Shown here: positions 44,218-52,298 of the stretch, piece by piece
Layout of the letters: every line of letters starts with the position of its first letter
How positions within the stretch are numbered: the first letter of the stretch is position 1
Source of the DNA: Streptomyces sp. WAC05374
GTDB taxonomy: Bacteria; Actinomycetota; Actinomycetes; Streptomycetales; Streptomycetaceae
Assembly (NCBI RefSeq): GCF_004353505.1
Contig: NZ_SMNQ01000001.1
Span: forward strand, 806,001-870,000
Direction: 5' to 3'
DNA length: 64,000 nt
Program-made: the position numbers and the translations under genes
The notes under the pieces: generated by a model
The model's database searches: none
Told to the model about the DNA's origin: nothing
What the model saw: the letters and a program-made list of their open reading frames with translations, nothing else

Positions 44218-44575
44218 CCGGGCACACGAGGGCCGCGCACGGCCCGCCCGCCGGGCGGGCGCCGGACGTGGAGGCACGCCCGGCGCAGAGGGCCGGCGCG
44301 GGGGCCGGGCGCCCGTATCCTGCCGGGGGCGGGGCGGCCGCACGGTTCCCGTACGGGTGCTCGCCGGTCCCACCGGCCGCGAAGCCGTGGTGGAGAGCCT
44401 TCGGTGACCGGCCGCCGGGAGCGCCCCGGCGATGGCGGCGCCACGGGGGTGTGCGGTCGTGCGGTGCGGTCGGTGACGGCACCGGCGCCGGGGGCGGGTG
44501 CCCTCGTGGTCGTACCGGCGGTGACACCGCCCTTACACCGTGGCGAGTACGCTCGCGGTGACGGAGGGGGTAGTC
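44218..44575. other. Intergenic region with terminator, before glutaredoxin gene
   Basis: 358 bp. It opens with a strong hairpin at 44242..44260 and is otherwise GC-rich with no coding stretch of convincing composition or family match. GGAGGGGG (44562..44569) near its end is the glutaredoxin ribosome site. Confidence 0.55.
44242..44260 (+). terminator. Hairpin terminator after the RsbW-like gene
   Basis: GCCCGCCC, a three-base loop, then GGGCGGGC form a perfect 8-bp GC stem 24 bp after the stop codon. Confidence 0.62.
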
Positions 44576-44851
44576 GTGAGCGAGGACCGCGAGGACCGCG
44601 AGGACGTGGTCGTCCACTGGCGGCCCGGCTGTCCGTACTGCATGAAGCTGCGTCTCCAACTGCGCTTCACCGGGCTGCGGTACACCGAGGTGAACATCTG
44701 GAAAGACCCCGAGGCGGCGGCTTACGTCCGGTCGGTGGCCGACGGCAACGAGACCGTGCCGACGGTGCGCGTGGCGGGGACGGCCCTGGTGAATCCGTCG
44801 CTCCGGCAGTTGCTTGAGGCGGTCAGGGCGCACGCCCCGCACCTGTTGTGA
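44576..44851 (+). CDS. Glutaredoxin/mycoredoxin-like thiol oxidoreductase
   Basis: 91 residues, thioredoxin fold, with active site WRPGCPYCMKLR (Cys-Pro-Tyr-Cys) and cis-Pro segment ETVPTVRV. GTG 44576 is preferred to an upstream in-frame GTG because GGAGGGGG precedes it. In actinomycetes such small proteins often act as mycoredoxins reducing mycothiol mixed disulfides, which is the likely role, although the CPYC site is glutaredoxin-like and differs from the CGYC of Mrx1. Confidence 0.87.
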   Translation: MSEDREDREDVVVHWRPGCPYCMKLRLQLRFTGLRYTEVNIWKDPEAAAYVRSVADGNETVPTVRVAGTALVNPSLRQLLEAVRAHAPHLL

Positions 44852-44908
44852 ACCCCGGCCGGGAGCGGCCCTGCGTGTCCGGCCGGGTCTCGCGCTGCGG
44901 GCGGGGCC

Positions 44909-46135
44909 CTACGCGGCCGGGCGGCCCAGGGCGGCGAGGGGGTCGTCCAGCACCGGCTGCCAGGCCAGTTCGGCAGCGCCGGCGAGGCTGTTGTGGTCCA
45001 GCGTGCAGCCCAGGATCGGTACGCCGCCGCTGCGGCCCCACAGGCTGCGGTCGGCGACCACCGCGCGCAGCCGCTCGGGGTCGGCGGCGAGCAGTTCGCG
45101 GTGCAGACCGCCCAGGATGATGCGGTCGGGGTTGAGGATGTTGACCAGACCGGCCAGGCCGAGGCCGAGGCGGTCGATCAGCTCCTCGGTGGCCGCCCGG
45201 ACGCCCGGGGCGTCGGCGTGGTCGCGCAGCAGGTCGCGGGACTGCTGGAGCAGGGAGACCTCGGGACCGGGCTCGCGGCCGGCGGCCGTGAGGAAGGCGA
45301 GCGGGTCGGCCTCGACGTCGAGGCAGCCACGGCTGCCGCAGTAGCACGGGCGGCCCTCCGGGTTGACGGTCAGGTGGCCCACTTCGAGGGCCAGGCCGGA
45401 GCTGCCGGTGTGCAGCCGCCCGTCGAGGACGAGGGCGCCGCCCACGCCGCGGTGGCCGGTGGCGACGCACAGCAGGTGCTGCGCGCCGCGCCCGGCGCCG
45501 TGCCGGTGCTCGGCCAGGGCGGCGAGGTTCACGTCGTTGCCGGTGAACGCGGGGCCGTCGATGCCGGCCTGTCGTACCAGCTCGGCGAAGACGTCCCGGA
45601 CGGGCGCCCCGGCCGGCCAGGCGAGGTGGAGGGGGTTGAGCGCGGTGCCGTCCGGTTCGGCGACGGCGGAGGGGACGGCGAGCCCGGCGCCCACGCAGCG
45701 GCGCCCGCTCTCGCGCAGCAGGTCCGCGCCCGCCCCGACGACGGCGGCCAGGACCTGGGCCGGGTCCTCGGAGACGGTCACGCAGCCGGGTGCGGTGGCC
45801 ACGATGCGGCCGCCCAGGCCGACGAGGGCGGCGCGGAAGCCGTCGGCGTGGATCTGGGCCGCGAGCGCCACGGGCCCGCCCTCGTCGACGATGAGCCGGT
45901 GGGAGGGCCGGCCCTGGGACCCGGCGGCGGCACCCGGCCGGGAGTCGACGCGGATGAGGCCGAGGGCTTCCAGTTCGGCGGCGACGGCTCCGGCGGTGGC
46001 GCGGGTGACGCCCAGCTCGGCGGTGAGGACGGCACGGGTGGGGGCCCGCCCGGTGTGCACCAGTTCCAGCGCGGGGCCGAGCGCGCTGCGGCCTCTGTCC
46101 AGCCGGGATCGGGTCGTGGTCGCCTTGCCGTTCAT
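44909..46135 (-). CDS. ROK-family transcriptional repressor
   Basis: 408 residues. An N-terminal winged helix (LELVHTGRAPTRAVLTAELG, VTRATAGAVAAELEALGLI) precedes a ROK sugar-kinase-like domain with GLAVPSAVAEPDG, the N-rich FTGNDVNLAALAE and the zinc motif CYCGSRGCLD. This is the NagC/XylR/Mlc layout, normally repressing sugar transport genes. ATG 46135 with GGGAG upstream. An MFS sugar-type transporter with an operator over its start lies 1.6 kb away and is a candidate target. Confidence 0.9.
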   Translation of the reverse strand: MNGKATTTRSRLDRGRSALGPALELVHTGRAPTRAVLTAELGVTRATAGAVAAELEALGLIRVDSRPGAAAGSQGRPSHRLIVDEGGPVALAAQIHADGFRAALVGLGGRIVATAPGCVTVSEDPAQVLAAVVGAGADLLRESGRRCVGAGLAVPSAVAEPDGTALNPLHLAWPAGAPVRDVFAELVRQAGIDGPAFTGNDVNLAALAEHRHGAGRGAQHLLCVATGHRGVGGALVLDGRLHTGSSGLALEVGHLTVNPEGRPCYCGSRGCLDVEADPLAFLTAAGREPGPEVSLLQQSRDLLRDHADAPGVRAATEELIDRLGLGLAGLVNILNPDRIILGGLHRELLAADPERLRAVVADRSLWGRSGGVPILGCTLDHNSLAGAAELAWQPVLDDPLAALGRPAA

Positions 46136-46287
46136 GGGGGCGAGTCTCCCATGATCCAGGGACCCGCCCGGCGGGGCGGTGCTGTTTCGGCCGGTCGTGG
46201 ACGGGTACTGCGGGCGGCAGGGTCGCCGGAGGCCGATCGCCCGTGGCGGCCGGTCGCCGGAGGCCGCGAGAGGTTCCGGGAGGTTCC

Positions 46288-46944
46288 ATGGCACGCCCCG
46301 ACGGAGAGACGACGGTCCGGGTCCTGCTCGACGAGGAGGGCCGTACCTACGCGGAGCAGGCCGGGGTCCACCTCAGGGACACCCCGCAGCCGCTGTACCA
46401 GTTGCTGGTCCTGGCCCATCTGCTGAGCGCGCGCATCCGGGCGGACACGGCCGTCGCGGCGGCGCGCGCCCTGTTCGACGCGGGGATGCGGGACGCGAGG
46501 CACATGCGCGACGCCACCTGGCAGCAGCGGGTGGACGCGCTCGGCGAGGGCGGCTACCGGCGTTACGACGAGCGGACCGCGACCCAGCTCGGCAAGGCCG
46601 CGGAGCTGGTCCTCGACGAGTACGGCGGCGATCTGCGACGGCTGCGCGACCGGGCCGGCGGCGACGTGGAACGCCTGCGCGACCTGCTCCAGGAGGTGCC
46701 GGGGATCGGCCCGGCCGGTGCCGACATCTTCCTGCGGGAGGCACAGGGCGTGTGGCCGGAGCTGGCGCCGTACCTGGACGGCAAGACGCTGGACGGCGCG
46801 AGGCGGCTGGGGCTCCCGGCGGACCCGGAGGCACTGGCCGGACTGGCGGGGAAGGAGGAACTGCCCGCGCTGGCCGCCGCGCTGGTGCGCGCCGCGCTGG
46901 ACAAGCACGTCGTCGACGAGGTCCGGGAGACGGTCCACGAGTAG
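46288..46944 (+). CDS. HhH-GPD (endonuclease III-like) family protein
   Basis: 218 residues from ATG 46288 behind GGGAGG. The helix-hairpin-helix VPGIGPAGADIFLREAQ is followed by WPELAPYLDGKTLDGARRLG, resembling the helical DNA-glycosylase fold. The N-terminal part (LYQLLVLAHLLSARIRADTA) fits the first EndoIII helices. A catalytic Lys/Asp pair and FeS cysteines are not evident, so glycosylase activity is doubtful; it may be a DNA-binding relative. Followed 41 bp later by a DUF8129-like gene on the same strand. Confidence 0.75.
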   Translation: MARPDGETTVRVLLDEEGRTYAEQAGVHLRDTPQPLYQLLVLAHLLSARIRADTAVAAARALFDAGMRDARHMRDATWQQRVDALGEGGYRRYDERTATQLGKAAELVLDEYGGDLRRLRDRAGGDVERLRDLLQEVPGIGPAGADIFLREAQGVWPELAPYLDGKTLDGARRLGLPADPEALAGLAGKEELPALAAALVRAALDKHVVDEVRETVHE

Positions 46945-46985
46945 CCGGTCGACGAGACGGTCCACGAGACACAGGGAGGATCCCG

Positions 46986-47342
46986 ATGAGCACCTCTGAC
47001 CGCAGCGCACTTCCGCTGCCCGACTACGACGAGCTGTCGGTCGGCACGCTGGAGCACCGCGTCCGGTCGCTCGGCGTCCCCGAGCTCGACCAGTTGCTGC
47101 ACTACGAGCACGAGCACGCCGACCGTCCGATGGTCGTCCAGGTCCTGACGGCCCGGAAGCGGCAGCTCGACGCCGGAGCCCCCCTGTCCGGCGGCAACCC
47201 GGCGGCGTTCAAACCGGAAGCGGCCGGTCACGGCCACGGCGGCTCGCCGGTCTCGCCCGCCACGTCGCCCGAGCCCATGAGCCCGCCGCCGCACGGCACC
47301 CCGGACCAGCGGGGCAAGCCGAAGGGCAACCGCACCGGCTGA
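46986..47342 (+). CDS. DUF8129-like small protein
   Basis: 118 residues. The N-terminal 60 residues (LPLPDYDELSVGTLEHRVRS, LGVPELDQLLHYEHEHADRP, MVVQVLTARKRQL) are an actinobacterial helical domain (DUF8129, by memory; also seen in lipid-droplet-associated proteins). The remainder is Gly/Pro/His-rich and disordered. Strong AGGGAGGA site before ATG 46986. Function unknown. Confidence 0.78.
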   Translation: MSTSDRSALPLPDYDELSVGTLEHRVRSLGVPELDQLLHYEHEHADRPMVVQVLTARKRQLDAGAPLSGGNPAAFKPEAAGHGHGGSPVSPATSPEPMSPPPHGTPDQRGKPKGNRTG

Positions 47343-47796
47343 TCCCCTTCCCGGGCCGGCCGGGGCGGCACGGCCACGCGGGCCCCGTGCCCGTGCCCGT
47401 ACCGGGCGCTCGGGCCCCGTGCCCGTGCCGTGCCCGCGCCGGGGCCTCGGGCCCGCGCCCCGTCCCCCGGCACCGGGCCAGGTACGGGTGGCCGCCCCCG
47501 GCGCCCGGCCACGGGCGGGGGCGACACCCGGCCCGTGGGGGCGCGCGGGAACGCACACTCCCGGGAACTCGGCGCCCGGCCGCCCCGGTACCGATCCCCG
47601 GCGCCCGGCACCTGGCCCCACTGCCCGATGGCCGCCCCCGGCGCCCGGCACCTGATACCCGGCGCGCACCCCGTAGCCGGCATCCGGCGCAACCCCCACC
47701 CGCCCCCGGCCCGCACCGCCCCACTGCCGACGGCACAGCTCCCCCACCCACCCCCCGTGGTTGAAGGGTGCCGCCGCCGACCCCTATCCTGAGTTT
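47343..47796. other. Long GC-rich low-complexity intergenic region
   Basis: 454 bp dominated by GCCCG/CCCGG words (GTGCCCGTGCCCGTACCGGG and similar). The 19-mer CCCCGGCGCCCGGCACCTG occurs twice, at 47596 and 47636, and shorter variants elsewhere, so it is a decayed repeat field. No gene. The promoter of the MFS transporter lies at its right end. Confidence 0.65.
47761..47790 (+). promoter_or_regulatory. Promoter of leaderless MFS transporter gene
   Basis: TTGAAG (47761..47766), an 18-bp spacer and TATCCT (47785..47790) form a good vegetative promoter. The -10 ends six bases before the GTG at 47797, so transcription should start at the start codon itself. No ribosome site is present. Confidence 0.68.
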
Positions 47797-47816
47797 GTGC
47801 CGCACCTAAACAAACT
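47792..47816. promoter_or_regulatory. Inverted-repeat operator overlapping the MFS start codon
   Basis: AGTTTGT-N11-ACAAACT is a perfect 7-bp inverted repeat centred on the predicted transcription start. A repressor bound here would block initiation. The arms equal those of XylR-type ROK operators (AGTTTGT...ACAAACT) though with a longer spacer; the ROK regulator at 44909..46135 is a candidate binder. Confidence 0.6.
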
Positions 47817-49023
47817 ACCGACGGCCGTACCGGGGGAAGCGGGCGGAGACACCGCCCCGCGTACCCTGGCCCGCCTCCGCACCGCCCTGACCTTGTTCTT
47901 CGCCCTCGACGGCTTCCTGTTCGCCGGCTGGGTGGTCCGCATCCCGGCCATCAAGCAGCAGACCGGAGCCTCCGCCAGTGACCTCGGACTCGCCCTCCTC
48001 GGCGTATCGGCCGGCGCGGTCGTGACCATGACGCTCACCGGCCGCCTCTGCCGGCGCTTCGGCAGCCATCCGGTGACCGTCGCCTCGGCGGTGCTGCTCA
48101 GCCTCAGCATCGCGCTGCCGCCGCTGACCCACTCGGCGCTCGCCCTCGGCCTGGTCCTGCTGGTCTTCGGCACCGCGTACGGCGGCATCAACGTGGCCAT
48201 GAACAGCGCCGCCGTCGACCTCGTGGCCGCGCTGCGCCGCCCCGTGATGCCGAGCTTCCATGCCGCGTTCAGCCTGGGCGGCATGCTCGGCGCCGGACTC
48301 GGCGGCCTGGTCGCGGGCGGCCTCTCCCCCACCGCGCACCTGCTCGGCCTCACGGTCGCCGGCCTGGTGCTGACGGCCGTCGCCGGCCCCGTGCTCCTCC
48401 GCCACCCCTCCCCCACCGTCCCGGAGACGGTGCCCGCCGACGAGCGCGCGCCGGGCCGCATGGACGGCAGGTCGCGGCGGCCGGTGACCGTCTTCGGGGT
48501 GATCGCGCTGTGCACGGCGTACGGAGAGGGGGCGCTGGCCGACTGGGGGGCGCTCCACCTGGAGCAGGACCTGCACGCCCACCCCGGCGTGGCGGCCGCC
48601 GGGTACTCGCTGTTCGCCCTCGCCATGACCGCCGGCCGCCTGTCCGGCACCACGATGCTGGAGCGGCTCGGCCAGACCCGCACCCTGGTGGCGGGCGGCG
48701 CGACGGCGGCCACCGGCATGCTGCTGGGCGCGCTGGCGCCGACGGTGTGGCTCGCGCTGCTCGGCTTCGCCGTGACGGGGCTGGGCCTGGCGAACATCTT
48801 CCCCGTCGCCGTCGCCAGGGCGGGTGCCGTGGCGGGCCCCGGCGGGGTGGCCGCCGCCTCCACCCTGGGCTACGGCGGGATGCTGCTCGGGCCGCCCGCG
48901 ATCGGGTTCCTCGCCGACTGGTTCTCCCTGCCGGTCGCGCTGACGACGGTGGCGGTCCTCGCCGCGGGCGCGGCCGTGATCGGGTACGCGGCACGCGGCG
49001 CTTCGGCGGCCGGGCGGCCCTGA
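47797..49023 (+). CDS. MFS transporter
   Basis: 408 residues, twelve membrane helices. LFFALDGFLFAGWVVRIPAI, the MFS-like GRLCRRFGSHPVT loop and LVFGTAYGGINVAMNSAAVD place it in the fucose-permease/YbjJ-like branch, often encoded next to ROK or other sugar regulators. GTG 47797 is used as a leaderless start because the -10 box is six bases upstream. Substrate unknown; sugar uptake or efflux is plausible given the ROK repressor nearby. Confidence 0.86.
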   Translation: MPHLNKLPTAVPGEAGGDTAPRTLARLRTALTLFFALDGFLFAGWVVRIPAIKQQTGASASDLGLALLGVSAGAVVTMTLTGRLCRRFGSHPVTVASAVLLSLSIALPPLTHSALALGLVLLVFGTAYGGINVAMNSAAVDLVAALRRPVMPSFHAAFSLGGMLGAGLGGLVAGGLSPTAHLLGLTVAGLVLTAVAGPVLLRHPSPTVPETVPADERAPGRMDGRSRRPVTVFGVIALCTAYGEGALADWGALHLEQDLHAHPGVAAAGYSLFALAMTAGRLSGTTMLERLGQTRTLVAGGATAATGMLLGALAPTVWLALLGFAVTGLGLANIFPVAVARAGAVAGPGGVAAASTLGYGGMLLGPPAIGFLADWFSLPVALTTVAVLAAGAAVIGYAARGASAAGRP

Positions 49024-49079
49024 CCGGGGGTGCTCCGGTGGCGGCGCGCGCCTGACGGCCCGGCTGGCAGAATCGCGAC

Positions 49080-49835
49080 ATGGAGATCACCGAGCACATC
49101 AAGTACCTGACCACCGAAGGGCAGTTGCTCGCCGACGCGGCCGAACGGGCGGGGACCGGGGCGCCGGTCCCGACGTGTCCCGGCTGGCAGGTGCGGGACC
49201 TGCTGCGGCACACGGGCATGGTGCACCGGTGGGCCACCGCCTTCGTCACGGAGGGGCACACCTCGTACCACCCGGCCGAGGCCGAACCTGACCTGGACGG
49301 CGCCGAGCTGGTCGCCTGGTTCCGGGAGGGCCACGGCCGGCTGGTCACCGCGCTGACCGAGGCGCCCGACTCCCTGGAATGCTGGGCCTTCCTGCCCGCG
49401 CCCTCGCCGCGCGCGTTCTGGGCACGGCGTCAGGCGCACGAGACGGCCGTGCACCGGATGGACGCGCAGGCGGCCCTGGGCGCGGTGGCGCGGATGCCGG
49501 AGCCCGAGCCGGAGCCGGCGTTCGCCGCCGACGGGATCGACGAGTTGCTGTGCGGCATGCACGCCCGGGAGAAGAGCCGGGTGCGCACGGCGGAGCCCGC
49601 CGTCCTTCGCGTACGGGCGACGGACACCGGTGACGTGTGGACCGTGCGCCTGTCGGACGGGGCGCCGCGTGCGGTGCGGACGGCCGACGGGCCGGCCGAC
49701 TGCGAGCTGAGCGGACCGGCGGCGCGGCTGTATCCGACTCTGTGGAACCGGCTCCCCGTCGAGGCCGTGACCCTCACCGGGGACGACCGGCCGGCCCGAC
49801 TGTGGCGGGAGACGTCCGCCATCACCTGGTCGTAG
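49080..49835 (+). CDS. Maleylpyruvate isomerase-family (DinB-like) mycothiol-dependent protein
   Basis: 251 residues. The N-terminal DinB-like four-helix bundle has PTCPGWQVRDLLRHTGMVHR with the first metal-type His, and RRQAHETAVHRMDAQ with the second His pair. The C-terminal SCP2/MDMPI_C-like domain (RVRATDTGDVWTVRLSDG) completes the family. These proteins are mycothiol-dependent transferases or isomerases of unknown substrate in Streptomyces. CAGAAT (49068..49073) ends six bases before the ATG, suggesting a leaderless mRNA. The stop overlaps the convergent MarR gene by 14 bp. Confidence 0.85.
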   Translation: MEITEHIKYLTTEGQLLADAAERAGTGAPVPTCPGWQVRDLLRHTGMVHRWATAFVTEGHTSYHPAEAEPDLDGAELVAWFREGHGRLVTALTEAPDSLECWAFLPAPSPRAFWARRQAHETAVHRMDAQAALGAVARMPEPEPEPAFAADGIDELLCGMHAREKSRVRTAEPAVLRVRATDTGDVWTVRLSDGAPRAVRTADGPADCELSGPAARLYPTLWNRLPVEAVTLTGDDRPARLWRETSAITWS

Positions 49836-50235
49836 GGTCCGGCCCCTCGGCGAGCATCCGGCTCAGCACGGCACGCTGGAGGGGCCGCGCCTCGGCGTGC
49901 CGGGCGCGGCCCGCGTCGGTCAGGGCGACCCGCACGCCGCGCCGGTCCTCGCTGCACATGCCTCGGGTGACCAGGCCGTCCTTCTCCAGCCGTGCGACCA
50001 GCCGCGACAGGGCGCTCTGGCTGAGGTGCACACGGGAGGCGAGCTCCTGTACGCGGTACGCGCAGCCGCCGTCCTCGGCCGCGCCCTCGGCGAGCACGTC
50101 GAGGACCTCGAAGTCGCTGGCGCCGAGCCCGAGCCCGTGCAGAGCGCGGTCCAGTTCGCACGTCGTGCGGGCGTGCAGGGCGAGCACGTCGCGCCACTGT
50201 TCCACGAGCGCGCGCTCGGACGTCTTCACAGCCAT
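49822..50235 (-). CDS. MarR-family transcriptional regulator
   Basis: 137 residues with a winged helix-turn-helix: YRVQELASRVHLSQSALSRL, VARLEKDGLVTRGMCSEDRR, GVRVALTDAGRA. Divergent from a DHA2-type exporter gene, with two palindromes in the 87-bp gap, so it most likely represses both itself and the exporter until a drug-like ligand binds. Confidence 0.92.
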   Translation of the reverse strand: MAVKTSERALVEQWRDVLALHARTTCELDRALHGLGLGASDFEVLDVLAEGAAEDGGCAYRVQELASRVHLSQSALSRLVARLEKDGLVTRGMCSEDRRGVRVALTDAGRARHAEARPLQRAVLSRMLAEGPDPTTR

Positions 50236-50280
50236 GGAGTCACGTTAGCAGGAAAGACACCGATTGTTGCATCGGAATTA

Positions 50281-50308
50281 AATGCACTTGCATTCAATGC
50301 ACGTGCAT
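50281..50308. promoter_or_regulatory. MarR operator: two palindromes between divergent genes
   Basis: AATGCACTTGCATT (50281..50294) and ATGCACGTGCAT (50297..50308) share the half-site ATGCA. They lie between the MarR start (50235) and exporter start (50323), in a locally AT-rich patch, as expected for a MarR-type operator. Confidence 0.75.
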
Positions 50309-50322
50309 GTACTGTGCTGCGC

Positions 50323-51876
50323 ATGACCTCTCCGCTCAACGTCCCCTCCCCCGACGCGCGTTCGGCCACGGAGGACCGCTGGAGCCCCCGCCTTTGGGGG
50401 ACCCTGCTGGTGCTCTGCGCCGCGATGTTCCTCGACGCCCTCGACGTCTCGATGGTCGGTGTCGCCCTGCCGTCCATCGCCACCGATCTCGGCCTGTCCA
50501 CCGCGACCCTCCAGTGGGTCGTCAGCGGCTACATCCTCGGCTACGGCGGTCTCCTGCTGCTCGGCGGCCGCGCGGCCGACCTCCTCGGCCGCCGCCGGGT
50601 CTTCCTGATCGCCCTCGCCGTCTTCGCGCTCGCCTCCCTGCTCGGCGGACTCGTCGACTCCGGACCGCTGCTGATCGCGAGCCGCTTCATCAAGGGACTG
50701 AGTGCCGCGTTCACCGCACCGGCCGGACTGTCGATCATCACCACCACGTTCAAGGAGGGCCCCCAGCGCAACCGGGCCCTGTCGATCTACACCACCTGCG
50801 CCGCCACCGGCTTCTCCATGGGGCTGGTGCTGTCCGGCCTGCTCACCGAACTGAGCTGGCGCTGGACCATGCTGCTGCCCGCGCCCATCGCGCTCATCGC
50901 CCTGGTCGCCGGCCTGAGGCTGATCCCGCACAGCGACCGCGAGGACACGCGCGGCGGCTACGACGTCCCGGGCGCCGTCACCGGAACCGCCGCCATGCTG
51001 CTGCTGGTGTTCACCGTCGTCCAGGCGCCCGAAGCGGGATGGACCTCCGCGCGCACGCTGCTGTCGTTCCTGGCCACCGCCGTCCTGCTCGCCGCCTTCG
51101 TCACCATCGAGCGGCGCAGCGCGAGCCCGCTGCTGCGGCTCGGCGTCCTCCGGTCCGGCCCGCAGTTGCGCGCCCAGCTCGGCGCCGCCGCGTTCTTCGG
51201 CTCGTACGTCGCCTTCCAGTTCATCGTCACGCAGTACATGCAGTCGCTGCTGGGGTGGAGCGCGCTCCAGACGGCGCTCGCCTTCCTGCCGGCCGGTGTG
51301 CTGGTGGCGCTCTCCTCGACGAAGATCGGTGACGTGGTGGACCGGTTCGGAACGCCCCGGGTGATCGCGACGGGCTTCACGCTGCTGGTCCTCGCGTACG
51401 CGATCTTCCTGCAGGTCGACCTGACGCCGCGGTACGCGGCCGTGATCCTGCCCTCGATGCTGCTCCTCGGCGCCGCCTGCGCCCTGACCTTCCCGTCCCT
51501 CAACATCCAGGCCACCAACGGCGTGGACGACGACGAGCAGGGCATGGTGTCCGGGCTGCTGAACACCTCCATCCAGGTGGGCGGCGCCATCTTCCTCGCC
51601 GTCGTCACCGCCGTGATCACCGCGGGCGGCCACGAGGGCGGTGCGTCCGCCTCCCCGCAGGCGGTCCTGGACAGCTTCCGCCCGGGTCTGGCCGTGGTCA
51701 CCGCGATCGCCGTGGCCGGGCTGCTGATCACCCTCACGGGGCTGCGGCGAGGCCGCCGTACACCGGCCTCGCAGCCCTCGCTCGTGGTGGCGAAGTCGAC
51801 CGGTCCCGCCGGCCGTGACGGCAGCACCGCCGGCACGGCGGCGGAGCAGGCCGAGCCCGTCGGCGTAGGGGACTGA
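50323..51876 (+). CDS. MFS multidrug exporter, DHA2 (EmrB/QacA) type
   Basis: 517 residues with about fourteen membrane helices. LDALDVSMVGVALPSIATDL is the DHA2 motif D1, GRAADLLGRRRVFLIAL the loop 2-3 motif, and TCAATGFSMGLVLSGLLTE motif C of antiporters. A proton-driven efflux pump is likely. ATG 50323 is close behind the MarR operator. The C-terminal 50 residues are hydrophilic. Confidence 0.9.
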   Translation: MTSPLNVPSPDARSATEDRWSPRLWGTLLVLCAAMFLDALDVSMVGVALPSIATDLGLSTATLQWVVSGYILGYGGLLLLGGRAADLLGRRRVFLIALAVFALASLLGGLVDSGPLLIASRFIKGLSAAFTAPAGLSIITTTFKEGPQRNRALSIYTTCAATGFSMGLVLSGLLTELSWRWTMLLPAPIALIALVAGLRLIPHSDREDTRGGYDVPGAVTGTAAMLLLVFTVVQAPEAGWTSARTLLSFLATAVLLAAFVTIERRSASPLLRLGVLRSGPQLRAQLGAAAFFGSYVAFQFIVTQYMQSLLGWSALQTALAFLPAGVLVALSSTKIGDVVDRFGTPRVIATGFTLLVLAYAIFLQVDLTPRYAAVILPSMLLLGAACALTFPSLNIQATNGVDDDEQGMVSGLLNTSIQVGGAIFLAVVTAVITAGGHEGGASASPQAVLDSFRPGLAVVTAIAVAGLLITLTGLRRGRRTPASQPSLVVAKSTGPAGRDGSTAGTAAEQAEPVGVGD

Positions 51877-51901
51877 CCTGCCGTCACGCGACCTGCGACC
51901 T

Positions 51902-51936
51902 GCGGCCGGTGGGCGATGTCCTTGCCCACCGGCCGC
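51902..51936 (+). terminator. Hairpin terminator after the DHA2 exporter gene
   Basis: GCGGCCGGTGGGC, a 9-nt loop, then GCCCACCGGCCGC give a perfect 13-bp stem 25 bp after the stop. Confidence 0.75.
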
Positions 51937-51956
51937 GCACTTGTGACACTCAGCCC

Positions 51957-52235
51957 ATGGGGAATCGAACACAGGCTCAACGTGACGCCATGACCGTCGA
52001 GATCGGGTACGCGCTGCTGACCGCGGCGTTCCTGGCGGCGGCGCTGTTCGGCCTGTGCGCCGCGCCCGTGCTCGTCCTGGGCCTGGAGGGCGGCGCGGCA
52101 CGGGGGACGCTGATGGTGGCCGCGGCGGTGGCGGGGCTGGGCTTCGTCGCGCGGGTGGCGCGGGTGCTGTGGCGCTTCGGCGCCGGGCCGGACGGCCTGC
52201 CGGACCGGCCGGGGCGTACCGGGCCCGGCGCGTAG
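51957..52235 (+). CDS. DUF6332-like small membrane protein
   Basis: 92 residues, MGNRTQAQRDAMTVEIGYAL then two membrane helices (LLTAAFLAAALFGLCAAPVL and TLMVAAAVAGLGFVARVARV) and a Gly/Pro/Arg tail. The N-terminal RxQAxRDAxTVEIGYAL signature belongs to a Streptomyces-restricted family (DUF6332, by memory). Function unknown. Confidence 0.78.
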   Translation: MGNRTQAQRDAMTVEIGYALLTAAFLAAALFGLCAAPVLVLGLEGGAARGTLMVAAAVAGLGFVARVARVLWRFGAGPDGLPDRPGRTGPGA

Positions 52236-52298
52236 GTCCGGGGCGTACCAGGGCCGGCGCGTGGGCCGGGGGGCCGGGTGCCGGGTGCCGGGGCGCTC

